From Alistipes sp. (GTDB taxonomy: Bacteria > Bacteroidota > Bacteroidia > Bacteroidales > Rikenellaceae): a stretch of 64,000 nt of DNA. Positions 28,766 to 38,230 of the stretch are shown piece by piece (positions within the stretch are counted from its first letter, which is position 1; every line of letters starts with the position of its first letter). The position numbers and the translations under genes were made by a program. The DNA is taken from assembly GCA_017463615.1 (NCBI GenBank), contig JAFTOU010000020.1, positions 1 to 64,000 of the forward strand. Reading direction: 5' to 3'. A model generated the notes under the pieces. It was not told where the DNA came from. It saw nothing but the letters and a program-made list of their open reading frames with translations, and ran no database searches.

Positions 28766-31243
28766 ATGGTATATCCCGAGAATTTTGAGTCCAAGATAGG
28801 ATTTGACATCATCCGCAACCAGTGTCGCGCGCTGTGTACTATGCGCCGCTCTGCGGAGCTACTTGACGAGCAGACCTTTTCAACCTCTGCTCGTCAAATT
28901 GCTGTGCGTCAGGCTCTTGCTGCCGAGATGGGGACAATCCTTGCGATGGATAGCGGGGTGCTGAAGGATGAATTTTACGATATAGATACCCTTGTGGAGA
29001 AGGTGCGCGTTGTGGGTACCTTCCTGGACTGCGAGCAGGTTATGTGTTTGGGCATAACCCTCTCGGCTGCGGCGGCTGTTGTGGCTATTATCCGCGACAG
29101 CGAGCAGTTCCGCGCTCTAAATCGCCTCTCGGCGGGCATAGAGCCACTCTCGCACATCACAAGGGAGATAGAGCGCATACTTGACGAGCGTGGAAATATG
29201 CGCGACAGCGCCTCGCCAGAGCTTGCCGCTGTGCGCCGCGAGATTCGCCAGTCGGAGGGTCAGGTCTCCAAGCGGCTGCAGGCTGTGCTGCAGGGGGCAA
29301 AGAGTGCAGGTATCGTAGATGCCGACGCCACAATATCTATCCGCGAGGGTCGCGCTGTAATCCCCGTAGCTGCGGCAAATAAGCGCAAGCTGCAGGGATT
29401 TATTCATGACGAGTCTGCTACGGGAAAGACCTTCTATGTAGAGCCCGTGGAGGTTGTGGAGCTGAACAACCGCCTCAAGGAGCTTGAGTATACGGAGCGT
29501 CGCGAGGTTGTCAAGGTGCTTACGGCCTTTGCCGACCTTGTGCGTGCAGATATTGAGGCTGTGTCGCGTTGTGGCGAGTATGTTGCCAAGATAGATATGA
29601 TTCGCGCAAAGGCTCGCTGGGCGGCCGAGAATGAGGCTGTGCAGCCGATTATAAGCGACGGGGAGCTGTGGCTTGTAAGGGCTCGCCATCCACTGCTTGC
29701 GCAGACGCTTAGGCGTACGGGCAGGGAGCTTGTGCCTCTTGATGCGCGACTGGATAGGGATAACCGCATACTCGTAATTTCGGGTCCAAATGCGGGTGGA
29801 AAATCCGTGTGCCTTAAGACCTTCGGTATTATCCAGTATATGTTCCAGTGCGGATTTCCCGTAACGGTTGCTCAGAGTAGCGAGCTGCCAGTCTTTGAGA
29901 AGCTATTTATAGATATTGGCGACCAGCAGTCTATTGAGAACGACCTGTCTACCTACTCCTCGCACCTTATAAATATGAAGGCTATGCTTGCGGGTGCAGA
30001 CGACCGCTCGCTGGTGCTTATAGACGAGTTCGGTACTGGTACTGAACCAGTTATCGGCGCAGCTATTGCAGAGGCGGTGCTGGAGAAGTTGGTTGATAGC
30101 CGCTGCTTTGGCGTCATTACTACCCACTACTCAAATATCAAGTACTACGCCTCGGCTACTGCGGGCGTGCTCAATGGAGCGATGATGTTTGATGTGCAGA
30201 ATATCCGCCCACTCTTCCGTCTTGAGACTGGTAAGCCGGGAAGCTCGTTCGCTATTGAGATTGCCCGCAAGATTGGTCTGCCAGAGGCAATCATCGCCTC
30301 GGCACGCGAGAAGGTCGGCTCAGAACATATAGATATAGAGAAGCAGCTGCGCGAGATTGCTCGCGATAAGCGATACTGGGAGCAGAAGCGCGAGAAGATT
30401 CGCCAGACAGACCGCAAGGTTGAGGAGCTGGAGCAGAGCTACCACGAGCAGCTTGCTGCTATTCGCGAGGAGCGCCGCGCTATTCTGCACGAGGCTAAGA
30501 CCCGTGCCAAGGAGCTTATTGCCGAGGCTAATCGCCAGATTGAGAGCACTATACGCGGCATTCGCGAGGCTCAGGCAGAGAAGGAGCAGACCAGGTCGCT
30601 GCGCCAGTCGTTGGGCGAGTTTAAGGATAGCGTTGAGAGCGCCGACCAGAGTCATAGCAGCGAGCAGATAGACCGCGAGATGGCTCGCATTGAGCGTCGT
30701 CGCCAGCGCCGCGAGGAGCGTAAGGCAAATAAGGGCGAGCAGAGTGCCGAGCCAGAGGTGGAGAAGAAAAAGCTGCCTGTAGAGGTGGGCTCAAAGGTGC
30801 GCCTTATGGGTCACGAGGGTGTCGGTGTTGTTCAGTCTATCCGCGGTAAGAAGGCGCAAGTGGCTTTCGGTCAGATGCTTACAACGGTAGATACCTCGCG
30901 CCTGGAGGCTATATCCTCTGCCGAGTATCACCGTGCAACGCGCCCACAGACTCCGCGTACGGTTATCGGCTCGGAGATTTCGCAGCGCAGGCTCAACTTC
31001 CAGACATCTATAGATGTTCGTGGCGAGCGCGTTGTGGATGCTCTTGACCGCGTGCGCGACTTTATAGACGATGCGCTGATGGTCGGTGTGGGAAGTGTCA
31101 CCATCCTGCACGGCAAGGGTACGGGTGCGCTCAAGGAGGAGATTCGTCGCTACCTGCGCACAGTGCCGGCTGTTCAGAGTGCTGAGGATGACCATCCAGA
31201 CCATGGTGGCTCAGGTATTACTATTGTTACTTTTTCGTTGTAG
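28766..31243 (+). CDS. mutS2: Endonuclease MutS2 with Smr domain
   Basis: MutS-like ATPase lacking the mismatch-binding domain. Relatives suppress homologous recombination or split collided ribosomes. Walker A is SGPNAGGKSVCLKT near 338-351, Walker B is SLVLIDEFGTGTEP, a coiled-coil clamp lies around 505-640, and the Smr nuclease domain at about 745-825 has IDVRGERVVDAL and ILHGKGTGALKE. It is 825 residues long, full family length. It lies 9 bp after the MCE gene and 5 bp before murF-alr. Confidence 0.96.
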   Translation: MVYPENFESKIGFDIIRNQCRALCTMRRSAELLDEQTFSTSARQIAVRQALAAEMGTILAMDSGVLKDEFYDIDTLVEKVRVVGTFLDCEQVMCLGITLSAAAAVVAIIRDSEQFRALNRLSAGIEPLSHITREIERILDERGNMRDSASPELAAVRREIRQSEGQVSKRLQAVLQGAKSAGIVDADATISIREGRAVIPVAAANKRKLQGFIHDESATGKTFYVEPVEVVELNNRLKELEYTERREVVKVLTAFADLVRADIEAVSRCGEYVAKIDMIRAKARWAAENEAVQPIISDGELWLVRARHPLLAQTLRRTGRELVPLDARLDRDNRILVISGPNAGGKSVCLKTFGIIQYMFQCGFPVTVAQSSELPVFEKLFIDIGDQQSIENDLSTYSSHLINMKAMLAGADDRSLVLIDEFGTGTEPVIGAAIAEAVLEKLVDSRCFGVITTHYSNIKYYASATAGVLNGAMMFDVQNIRPLFRLETGKPGSSFAIEIARKIGLPEAIIASAREKVGSEHIDIEKQLREIARDKRYWEQKREKIRQTDRKVEELEQSYHEQLAAIREERRAILHEAKTRAKELIAEANRQIESTIRGIREAQAEKEQTRSLRQSLGEFKDSVESADQSHSSEQIDREMARIERRRQRREERKANKGEQSAEPEVEKKKLPVEVGSKVRLMGHEGVGVVQSIRGKKAQVAFGQMLTTVDTSRLEAISSAEYHRATRPQTPRTVIGSEISQRRLNFQTSIDVRGERVVDALDRVRDFIDDALMVGVGSVTILHGKGTGALKEEIRRYLRTVPAVQSAEDDHPDHGGSGITIVTFSL

Positions 31244-31248
31244 ATATT

Positions 31249-33600
31249 ATGCAGTTTACACTTTCGCAAATCGCTCAGATATGCTCGGCACGCTACTATG
31301 GCGCTGATGTTACGGTCAGCTCTGTGATAACCGATAGCCGTACAATATCGCCCGTAGATGGCGCGCTCTTTGTGGCAATAAAGGGTGTGAATCACGATGC
31401 GCACGACTATATAGACGATATGGTCGCTCGCGGTGTTAAGGGCTTTATTGCCGAGCAGGAGGTTGCTCTGCCTGAGGATTGCGGTGTGGTTGTTGTCAAG
31501 GAGCCCCTCAAGGCTTTGCAGGCTCTGGCGGCATATCGTAGGGTCCACTTCGCAGGCGAGGTGGTCGGTATCACTGGCTCTAATGGCAAGACGATGGTCA
31601 AGGAGTGGATTGCCGCAGTAGCTCCGCAGAGCGTGGCTCTCTACCGCTCGCCACGAAGCTATAATTCGCAGTTGGGCGTGGCTCTCTCGCTGCTGATGAT
31701 TCCCGATAATGCGCAGATTGCACTCATTGAGGCTGGCATCTCGCAACCAGAGGAGATGCAGAGCCTTGAGCGTATGATTGCCCCCGATACGGTAATCTTT
31801 ACCTTTATCGGCGATGCTCACCAGTCAAATTTCACAAGCCTTGAGCATAAAATCGCAGAGAAACTCGTTCTGGCAAAGTCTGCCAAGCGAATAATATATA
31901 ACTCTTACTATCAACCACTTGCATCGGCTGTGGAGCGCCAGTATGCAGACCGCACGCTGGTAGATTGTGCCGTGTGCAATATTCCGCCTATGGCAGATAA
32001 CCTCTCGGCAAATAATGCCCGCACGGTTGCTGCCTTTGCTCAGATGTATGGCTTCCCGACTCCCGACTTTTCGCAGCTGCAGCCACTCTCTATGCGCCTT
32101 GAGGTTAAGCAGGGTGTGGACGATGCGATAATTATTGACGATAGCTATAGTTGCGATATAGACTCGCTCGCCATCGCGCTGGACTACCTCTGCTCGGTGG
32201 CTCAGTCGCGCCGTAAGGTTGTCATTCTGTCGGATATCCTGCAGAGTGGCCTTGCCGAGCAGGAACTCTATACTCTTGTTGCGCAGAAGATGGCGCAGAG
32301 TGGGGTAGAGCTCTTTGTCGGTGTGGGACATAAGATTGGTGGCTACGCCGAGCTATTCACTATGCCTACGCGATTTTTTGAGAGTACGGAGCAGCTGCTG
32401 GATAGCCTCTCTACGATAGATATATCATCTGCTGCGGTGCTTATCAAGGGTAACCGCCCTTCGCGCACTGAGCGAATCTCTCACCGCCTGGAGCTTAAGA
32501 GCCACACTACGGTGTTGGAGGTCAATCTGCGCGCTATGGAGCGAAATATCAACTACTTCCGCTCTATGCTCGCTCCGCAGACGGGTCTGGTCGCTATGGT
32601 CAAGGCTTCAAGCTATGGCGCTGGCGATAAGGATGTTGCGCAGATGCTTGCCAAGCAGGGTGTCAATTATCTCGCTGTAGCCTTTGCTGACGAGGGTGCA
32701 GAGCTTCGCGCAGGTGGCGTTACAATGCCTATCGTGGTGCTTAATGCCGACCACTATAGCTTTGATACTATGGTAGCCTCGCGCCTTGAGCCGGAGATAT
32801 ACTCCCTCGCTTCACTTGACGCCTTTGCTGCAGCCGCTAAGGGCGAGCAGCAGTACCCTATACACCTCAAGTTTGATACCGGTATGCACCGCTTGGGCTT
32901 TGGCGAGGCGGATATTGAGCCACTCGTTGAGCGCCTTGCTCGCTACCGCGATACTATCAAGGTTGCTTCTGCCTTTACCCACCTCTGCGTTGCCGATGAG
33001 CCGTCGCAGGATGAGTTTACAAGGGGTCAGATAGCACTCTTTGACCGCCTGAGTAGCGCTGTGGCGTCAGCTGTGGGTTACCCAATTCTTCGCCACGCGG
33101 CGGCCTCGGCGGCTATAGTTCGCTTCCCGGAGGCGCACTTTGATATGGTGCGCCTGGGCCTGGGTATGTATGGCTACGGCTATGAGCATAACGACAACCT
33201 TGAGCCCGTTTCTACCCTCCGCACCCGCATTGTGCAGATTAGAACTCTTGAGGCGGGGCAGAGCGTTGGCTACGGTAGGGCAGGGGTGCTTACCCGCACA
33301 AGCCGCATAGCTACTATCCCTGTCGGCTATGCAGATGGCCTGGATCGCCACCTTGGCTGTGGCCGCTGGAGTATGATTGTGGCGGGCGAGAAGGCTCCGA
33401 CCGTTGGGCGTATATGTATGGATAGCTGTATGATAGATGTGACCGATATTGCCGATGTGCACGAGGGCGATAGCGTTACAATCTTCTCGCCTCAGACGGG
33501 CAATAGCGCTGAGGATATGGCTCTGGCTCTTGATACTATACCTTACGAGGTGCTCACCTCGGTCTCTAAGCGTGTGAAACGAATCTATATCTACGAGTAG
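31249..33600 (+). CDS. murF: Bifunctional MurF ligase / alanine racemase
   Basis: Fusion seen across Bacteroidota. The MurF half (about 1-405) adds D-Ala-D-Ala to UDP-MurNAc-tripeptide; its ATP loop is GITGSNGKTMVKEW near 105-118. The alanine racemase half (about 410-783) makes D-Ala; the PLP lysine is near K452 in MVKASSYGAG, and the catalytic Tyr lies in SRIATIPVGYADGLDR or the nearby VGYGRAG stretch. Joining supplier and consumer of D-Ala in one chain is metabolically sensible. It is 783 residues long. Confidence 0.95.
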   Translation: MQFTLSQIAQICSARYYGADVTVSSVITDSRTISPVDGALFVAIKGVNHDAHDYIDDMVARGVKGFIAEQEVALPEDCGVVVVKEPLKALQALAAYRRVHFAGEVVGITGSNGKTMVKEWIAAVAPQSVALYRSPRSYNSQLGVALSLLMIPDNAQIALIEAGISQPEEMQSLERMIAPDTVIFTFIGDAHQSNFTSLEHKIAEKLVLAKSAKRIIYNSYYQPLASAVERQYADRTLVDCAVCNIPPMADNLSANNARTVAAFAQMYGFPTPDFSQLQPLSMRLEVKQGVDDAIIIDDSYSCDIDSLAIALDYLCSVAQSRRKVVILSDILQSGLAEQELYTLVAQKMAQSGVELFVGVGHKIGGYAELFTMPTRFFESTEQLLDSLSTIDISSAAVLIKGNRPSRTERISHRLELKSHTTVLEVNLRAMERNINYFRSMLAPQTGLVAMVKASSYGAGDKDVAQMLAKQGVNYLAVAFADEGAELRAGGVTMPIVVLNADHYSFDTMVASRLEPEIYSLASLDAFAAAAKGEQQYPIHLKFDTGMHRLGFGEADIEPLVERLARYRDTIKVASAFTHLCVADEPSQDEFTRGQIALFDRLSSAVASAVGYPILRHAAASAAIVRFPEAHFDMVRLGLGMYGYGYEHNDNLEPVSTLRTRIVQIRTLEAGQSVGYGRAGVLTRTSRIATIPVGYADGLDRHLGCGRWSMIVAGEKAPTVGRICMDSCMIDVTDIADVHEGDSVTIFSPQTGNSAEDMALALDTIPYEVLTSVSKRVKRIYIYE

Positions 33601-33602
33601 TT

Positions 33603-34313
33603 ATGAGTGGAATATTGTACCTTATACCTTGTCCAATCTCTGACGATACAGCTGTGAAGGATGTTACCCCTGCGGCTAATCAGACTATTATAGACTCGCT
33701 GGACTACTTTATTGTTGAGAATACCCGCTCGGCTCGCCGTTTCCTCTCAAAGAGTGGCTACGCCCGCGCTATTGATGATGCAACATTTGTGGAGCTGAAC
33801 GAGCATACCACTAACCCTGCGGAGATAGCCCGTATGATTGAACCCCTCAAGACGGGCCGCAATGCTGGCGTTATCTCCGAGGCTGGCGTGCCCGCCGTTG
33901 CCGACCCCGGTCAGGCGGTTGTGGAGCTCTGCCATAAACATAATATCCGCGTAGTGCCCCTCGTCGGCCCTTCGTCTATCCTTATGGCCGTTATGGCTTC
34001 GGGACTTAGCGGCCAATCTTTCGCCTTTAATGGCTACCTGCCTATCAAGGAGCCCGAGCGCTCTAAGACCCTCAAACGCCTTGAGTCCCGCGCCCGCTCC
34101 GAGCAGCAGTCGCAGCTCTTTATTGAGGCACCCTACCGCAACATCAAGCTCCTTGAGCAGATGCTCAAAACCCTCCAACCCGACACCCGCATCTGCATCG
34201 CCTGCGACATCACCTCCCCAAGCGAGTATATCCGCACCGCCCCAGTTGCCCAGTGGCGTAAGGAGAAGTTGCCTGACATCCAAAAACGCCCAACCATCTT
34301 CATTTTGTTGTGA
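33603..34313 (+). CDS. SAM-dependent methyltransferase, RsmI/tetrapyrrole-methylase family
   Basis: Resembles RsmI, which 2'-O-methylates C1402 of 16S rRNA. Visible family motifs are LIPCPISDDT, YFIVENTRSARRFL, VISEAGVPAVADPG and LVGPSSILMAVMASGL. At 236 residues it is shorter than E. coli RsmI (286) and represents the short Bacteroidota form, so rRNA is the likely but unproven substrate. The TGA stop lies inside the outer arm of the module A element that follows. Last gene of the amidase operon. Confidence 0.9.
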   Translation: MSGILYLIPCPISDDTAVKDVTPAANQTIIDSLDYFIVENTRSARRFLSKSGYARAIDDATFVELNEHTTNPAEIARMIEPLKTGRNAGVISEAGVPAVADPGQAVVELCHKHNIRVVPLVGPSSILMAVMASGLSGQSFAFNGYLPIKEPERSKTLKRLESRARSEQQSQLFIEAPYRNIKLLEQMLKTLQPDTRICIACDITSPSEYIRTAPVAQWRKEKLPDIQKRPTIFILL

Positions 34314-34430
34314 TAGTGGCGCATTTGCGGCACATCCCTTAAATATCAGGCTCGGCTGTACGCTTTTAGTACTATCCGAGCCTGATATTTTTCACGATGC
34401 CCCGCGACTACACCACTCTGACAACAAAAT
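34302..34430 (+). repeat. Module A element, copy 3
   Basis: Outer arms ATTTTGTTGT (34302-34311) and ACAACAAAAT (34421-34430) pair perfectly, and the left arm overlaps the last codons and stop of the methylase gene. AGTGG/CCACT forms the second stem. The inner stem AAATATCAGGCTCGG (34341-34355)/CCGAGCCTGATATTT (34376-34390) is followed by TT, and its tip is GTAC-GCTTTTA-GTAC (34358-34372). The sequence of every arm differs from copies 2 and 5, yet pairing is kept. Confidence 0.85.
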
Positions 34431-34463
34431 GGGTGCATATAATGGACTGCGGTGGAGCCCGTG

Positions 34464-34580
34464 GCGATATATTAAGGGCTATTAAGGACTATTAAGGGTA
34501 GCGCAAACTTTTGTACTGCGTAGCGTCGCGGAACGCGACCATTAGTAACCCTTAATACCCTTTAATAACCCTTAAAAATT
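34464..34580 (+). repeat. Module B palindrome after the RsmI-like gene
   Basis: GCGATATATT opens a left arm of three ATTAAGG repeats at 10-bp spacing (34471-34500). A GTCGCG-GAA-CGCGAC hairpin follows (about 34524-34538), and then a right arm of CCCTTAAT/CCCTTTAAT repeats. It is nearly identical to the copy at 9336-9460. Confidence 0.75.
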
Positions 34581-34588
34581 CCTCTAAA

Positions 34589-34692
34589 AGCTAATGGCCA
34601 ACCGACGCTGCGGAGCGAGGGCAGAGTCTGCTTGCAGATTATGCCGAGCCGCGAGGAGGAAGGGTCGGCGCAGACGAGCCAATAGCTAACTC
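34589..34692 (+). repeat. Modules D and C before the lysA 3' end
   Basis: GCTAATGGCC (module D) at about 34590-34599 is followed by the GC-rich module C block from CCGACGCTGCGGAGCGAG (34602) to GCCAATAGC (about 34687). The last bases reach the lysA stop, so the entire 34314-34692 gap between converging genes is repeat sequence. Confidence 0.7.
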
Positions 34693-35850
34693 CTACAGCT
34701 CGTCGCTGTAGATGGCGGCGGGGAGGTCGTGCTGATTGTAGCGCGAGGCCATGGACATTCCGTAGGCGCCGGCAGATTTGATGGTCAGAAGGTCGCCGCG
34801 CTTGGTTAGTGGCAGGGAGACATTCTCGTCAAAGACATCGGTAGACTCGCAGGCGGTGCCGACGATGGTATACTTGAGTCGCTGCTCTGCCTCGGAGGTG
34901 ATATTCTCAATATTATGGTACGAGCCGTAGAGGGCAGGGCGGATAAGCTCTGTCATACTACCGTCTACGATTACCAGTCGGCGACCCGTAGCGGTGGTCT
35001 TGTTGTATAACACCTTGGTAATCAGCTCTCCACACTGGCCGACTATAGAGCGGCCGAACTCAAAGTGCACCTCGCGGTTACCCACCTTAAGGTGTTGCTT
35101 GATAATTGCGAATACGGATGCGAAGTTTGGAATTGGCTCGTTTTCAGGCATATCGTAGTTGATACCCAGACCGCCACCGACATCTACGAACTCAATTTCA
35201 AAGCCGAGCTTTGTGAGGTTCTCAACGATGACATTTACCTTGTTGCACATATTCTCAAAGACATGGAGCTCGCGAATCTGCGAGCCGATGTGGATGTGCA
35301 TACCGATAACAACGACATTCTTCAGCTTGCGGATATCCTCTACCGTAGAGAGAATCTCCTCGTACGAGATGCCGAACTTACTATCTGCCTGACCTGTGTC
35401 AATGCAGTGGTTTGTCTTAGGGTCAATATCTGGGTTTACGCGCAGGGCGATATTTACCACCTTGCCAGCCTCGGCAGCCAGCTCGTTTACCAGGTAGAGC
35501 TCCTCAATAGACTCGCAGTTGATTGCCAGGATGCCCTGCTCTATGGCGTAGCGAATCTCCTTGTCGCGCTTGCCTACGCCTGCGTATACGATAGATTTAG
35601 GGTCAAAGCCCGCCTCTATGGCGCAGCGCACCTCGTTACCACTTGCGCAGTCAATACCCACGCCATGCTTGCGGATAATCTGCAGCAGGCGCGCATCGTA
35701 GTTCGCCTTTATGGCGTAGTGAATCTTGTAGCCGTATTTGTTTGCTATAGACATCAGACTCTCAAGGGTCTGGTTCAGCAACTCAATGTCGTAGAGGTAA
35801 AATGGGGTTTCGTACTTTGCCAACTTGTCGGCAACTTGTCTACTTAACAT
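34693..35850 (-). CDS. lysA: Diaminopimelate decarboxylase
   Basis: Last step of lysine synthesis: decarboxylates meso-DAP to lysine. Fold III PLP enzyme with PLP lysine K48 in HYAIKAN, the glycine-rich phosphate site VDVGGGLGINY, and C-terminal GAYGMSMASRYN. ACESTDVF holds the conserved active-site Cys. It is 385 residues, slightly short of the roughly 415 of E. coli but usual in this phylum. It has its own promoter within the 3' end of the upstream gene. Homologous carboxynorspermidine decarboxylase is less likely given CESTD and DAP-type motifs. Confidence 0.93.
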   Translation of the reverse strand: MLSRQVADKLAKYETPFYLYDIELLNQTLESLMSIANKYGYKIHYAIKANYDARLLQIIRKHGVGIDCASGNEVRCAIEAGFDPKSIVYAGVGKRDKEIRYAIEQGILAINCESIEELYLVNELAAEAGKVVNIALRVNPDIDPKTNHCIDTGQADSKFGISYEEILSTVEDIRKLKNVVVIGMHIHIGSQIRELHVFENMCNKVNVIVENLTKLGFEIEFVDVGGGLGINYDMPENEPIPNFASVFAIIKQHLKVGNREVHFEFGRSIVGQCGELITKVLYNKTTATGRRLVIVDGSMTELIRPALYGSYHNIENITSEAEQRLKYTIVGTACESTDVFDENVSLPLTKRGDLLTIKSAGAYGMSMASRYNQHDLPAAIYSDEL

Positions 35851-35877
35851 AACCTAATAGTCATTTTTTTTAGTTCG

Positions 35878-36816
35878 TTATGACTGCAAAGATAGTAAAA
35901 AGTTTTTAATGTTGGCAAAAATACCCTCTACAAGTTGCTCTACCGCATCATCAGCAGCCCACGCGGTGTGTGGCGAGGCGAGGAGTGCATCGGGGTCGTT
36001 GAGGCTGTAGAGTGGCGATGATGGCAGCGGCTCTTTGGAGAATACATCCAGTGCTGCAGCCGCTATCGTTCTGTTGTTCAACGCATTAGCGAGCGCTGCC
36101 TCGTCAATAATTCCTCCGCGGGCAACATTGATGATTATCGCCGTAGGTTTCATTGCCTGCAGCTCCTTGCTGCCAATAAGACCTGCTGTGCGGGCGTTGA
36201 GCGGACAGTGAATGGAGATGACATCCGCCCATGCAAGCAGCTCGCTGAGCTCCATTGCTGGGTAGTGCTCCTCGCGTGCCACGCCCGAGGTTGAGTGGTA
36301 TGCCACCTGACAGCCAAACGCCTCGGCAAGGGTTGCCACCTGACGACCTATCGCGCCCAAGCCGATGATGCCCCAGTGCTTGCCACGAAGCATAGATATA
36401 GGTCTGCCGAAGTGGAAGATGTCGGATGTTGCGGCGTATGCTCCGCTCTTGAAATAGCGGTCGTAGTAGACCGAGTTGCGCAGCAGCGAGAGTGCCGCGC
36501 CGAGGGTCGCCTCGGATACCGAGTAGGTGGAGTAGCCCGACACATTTTTAACCTCAATGCCCAGCTCGGCAGCAGCCTCAAGGTCTACATTGTTCATGCC
36601 CGTAGCGGCTATTGCAATCAGCTTAAGGTCAGGCAGTTGCGCCATAGTCTCACGCGAGAGATATACCTTGTTTGAGATAACTACCGTAGCACCCTTGCAA
36701 CGCTCCAGAACATCCTCTGGCGCAGTGCGGTCGTAGCCAGTATATTCGCCTAACGATTTGATTGCAGAAAGGTCGCTATTGCCTAACGAGTATTGGTCTA
36801 AAAATACAATTTTCAT
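35878..36816 (-). CDS. D-isomer-specific 2-hydroxyacid dehydrogenase
   Basis: NAD-dependent oxidoreductase of 312 residues, of the glycerate/hydroxypyruvate reductase type. The dinucleotide site is WGIIGLGAIGRQVA, and the catalytic set is Arg in NVARGGIIDE, the following Glu, and His in ASPHTAWA. The substrate (glycerate, lactate or another) is not determined by the motifs. I chose MKIVFLDQYSLG at 36814-36816, one base after the tcdA stop. An ATG 12 bp upstream is possible. Confidence 0.9.
   Translation of the reverse strand: MKIVFLDQYSLGNSDLSAIKSLGEYTGYDRTAPEDVLERCKGATVVISNKVYLSRETMAQLPDLKLIAIAATGMNNVDLEAAAELGIEVKNVSGYSTYSVSEATLGAALSLLRNSVYYDRYFKSGAYAATSDIFHFGRPISMLRGKHWGIIGLGAIGRQVATLAEAFGCQVAYHSTSGVAREEHYPAMELSELLAWADVISIHCPLNARTAGLIGSKELQAMKPTAIIINVARGGIIDEAALANALNNRTIAAAALDVFSKEPLPSSPLYSLNDPDALLASPHTAWAADDAVEQLVEGIFANIKNFLLSLQS
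35887..35919 (-). promoter_or_regulatory. lysA promoter inside the upstream coding region
   Basis: Minus-strand TTTG (35916-35919), a 21-bp spacer and TATCTTTG (35887-35894) lie in the last codons of the 2-hydroxyacid dehydrogenase gene. This would give lysA a leader of about 30 nt and expression independent of the tatD operon. Confidence 0.65.
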
Positions 36817-36817
36817 A

Positions 36818-37534
36818 CTATTCTTCATCTTTAATTAAATCTCTGATAACAACGCTTGCACAGCCGATGCCAAAGAGGGCTGGGAGGTAGGATATTGTGC
36901 CGACATTGGACTTCTTGTTCTGCTCCTCGCAGAGAATCATCGCCCCCTCAACGGGTGGCTCGGCGGAGAATACAGCCTTAAATCCGCGACGAATACCCAT
37001 CTTATGCAGTCGCTTGCGGAGCATGTGGGCAAGAGGGCAGTGGTGAGTCTTTGAAATGTCGCATATCTCCATCTTCGTGGGGTCAAGTTTTGCCCCTGCA
37101 CCCATAGAACTTACGATGGCTATTTTGCGGTCTAAACACCCCTTGATAAGGGCTAACTTGGGCGAGAGTGTGTCTATCGCATCTACAACATAGTCGTACT
37201 GCTCGCTGTTCAAAATCTCGTCTGTCTTCTCGTCCTTGATATACTCCTGAACCACCCGCAGACGGAGCTGAGGGTTGATGTCTAACAGCCTCTGTGCCAG
37301 CACCTCGGTCTTGGCTCTGCCGACGGTGGAGTGCAGGGCTATAAGCTGGCGGTTGATGTTGCTCAGACTAACGCAGTCCGAGTCGGCAATGGTCATACTG
37401 CCCACACCTGCACGCACCAACATCTCGGCAGCGTATGCTCCTACGCCACCCACGCCAACGACTAAAATATTTGCACTCTTGAGTCGGTCAAGCCCCTGCT
37501 TACCCAGGAGCAACTCGCTACGCTCTAACCACAT
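36818..37534 (-). CDS. tcdA: tRNA threonylcarbamoyladenosine dehydratase (TcdA/CsdL)
   Basis: E1-like ThiF-family ATPase that cyclises t6A37 of tRNA to ct6A. Nucleotide-binding motif VVGVGGVGAYAAEMLVRAG, then DSDCVSLSNINRQL, DAIDTLSPK and SSMGAGAKLDPTK, all typical of TcdA rather than MoeB or ThiF. It is 238 residues long. The C-terminal half contains VVFSAEPP-like sequence (FKAVFSAEPPVEG). tsaE, another t6A gene, is 27 kb away in the window. Start overlaps the tatD end by 10 bp. Confidence 0.93.
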   Translation of the reverse strand: MWLERSELLLGKQGLDRLKSANILVVGVGGVGAYAAEMLVRAGVGSMTIADSDCVSLSNINRQLIALHSTVGRAKTEVLAQRLLDINPQLRLRVVQEYIKDEKTDEILNSEQYDYVVDAIDTLSPKLALIKGCLDRKIAIVSSMGAGAKLDPTKMEICDISKTHHCPLAHMLRKRLHKMGIRRGFKAVFSAEPPVEGAMILCEEQNKKSNVGTISYLPALFGIGCASVVIRDLIKDEE

Positions 37535-38106
37535 ATTCTGTTGAAATTTTCGCTTATTATACTCTCTAAAATTGGTCGTGGAAGTCCTAATGTTGCCGCC
37601 GCGCGGTCGTAGATTTCGCCGATGGGGGTCTGGCTCTGGTCGGTCTCCAAAAAGAGACGGTCGGTAGGTATACTCTGCATCGCCTCTATGGTCTTCGGGG
37701 AGCGAAAAGTCCGCTCGCCAAAGGAGAGATAGTAGCCACGATTAGTCGCCCTGAGTGCCTGCTCCGTAGAGCCGATGAAACCGTGAAAGATGATGTAGGG
37801 GAGGGTGTAACCCTTCAGAATATTCATCATCGGCTCAAACGCCCTGACGCAGTGCAATACCACACCCTTACCATAGTGCTGTGCAATATCCAACTGAGCA
37901 ACAAAGGCGAGCCTCTGCGCCTCGCGGTCTGCACTGCAGGCAAAATCAAGCCCAATCTCGCCAATAGCATCCACAGCTATAGCTGTGCGCTCAATGGAAA
38001 GTAGTGTATCGGGCGTAACATCCTCAGTATCATAGGGATGGATGCCTGTGGTGCGAAGTGTTAGCTCCTCTGCTTTGGGCGAGTGTGTATGAATATTGAC
38101 TTCCAT
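37525..38106 (-). CDS. TatD-family metal-dependent hydrolase
   Basis: TIM-barrel amidohydrolase-like nuclease. Metal-ligand motifs are present as IHTHSP, EIGLDF, VLHCVRAF, FHGF and ETDQSQTP. TatD relatives act as 3'-5' DNases. At 193 residues it is shorter than TatD (260) and lacks the first strand of the barrel before HxH. The Bacteroidota short form is common. The start is almost leaderless behind a TATTTTTG box. First gene of the operon tatD-tcdA-2HADH. Confidence 0.87.
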   Translation of the reverse strand: MEVNIHTHSPKAEELTLRTTGIHPYDTEDVTPDTLLSIERTAIAVDAIGEIGLDFACSADREAQRLAFVAQLDIAQHYGKGVVLHCVRAFEPMMNILKGYTLPYIIFHGFIGSTEQALRATNRGYYLSFGERTFRSPKTIEAMQSIPTDRLFLETDQSQTPIGEIYDRAAATLGLPRPILESIISENFNRICG

Positions 38107-38110
38107 AACG

Positions 38111-38118
38111 CAAAAATA
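38111..38118 (-). promoter_or_regulatory. -7 box of the tatD operon
   Basis: Reads TATTTTTG on the minus strand only 4 bp before the tatD ATG, so the transcript would be nearly or fully leaderless. No clear -33 box. Confidence 0.5.
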
Positions 38119-38162
38119 GTGAAAAAAGTGTGGAAAAGAGCGTAAAAGTCGGAAAAAATTCG

Positions 38163-38170
38163 TATCTTCG
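38163..38170 (+). promoter_or_regulatory. Possible -7 box of the nqr operon
   Basis: TATCTTCG differs from TAnnTTTG by one base and lies 60 bp before nqrA. No -33 box is obvious. It is the best candidate in the 124-bp gap. Confidence 0.4.
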
Positions 38171-38230
38171 CGGGCGAAAAATCTATTTAATCACATATAA
38201 TAACTATCAAACATTAAAACAGTTTTAACA

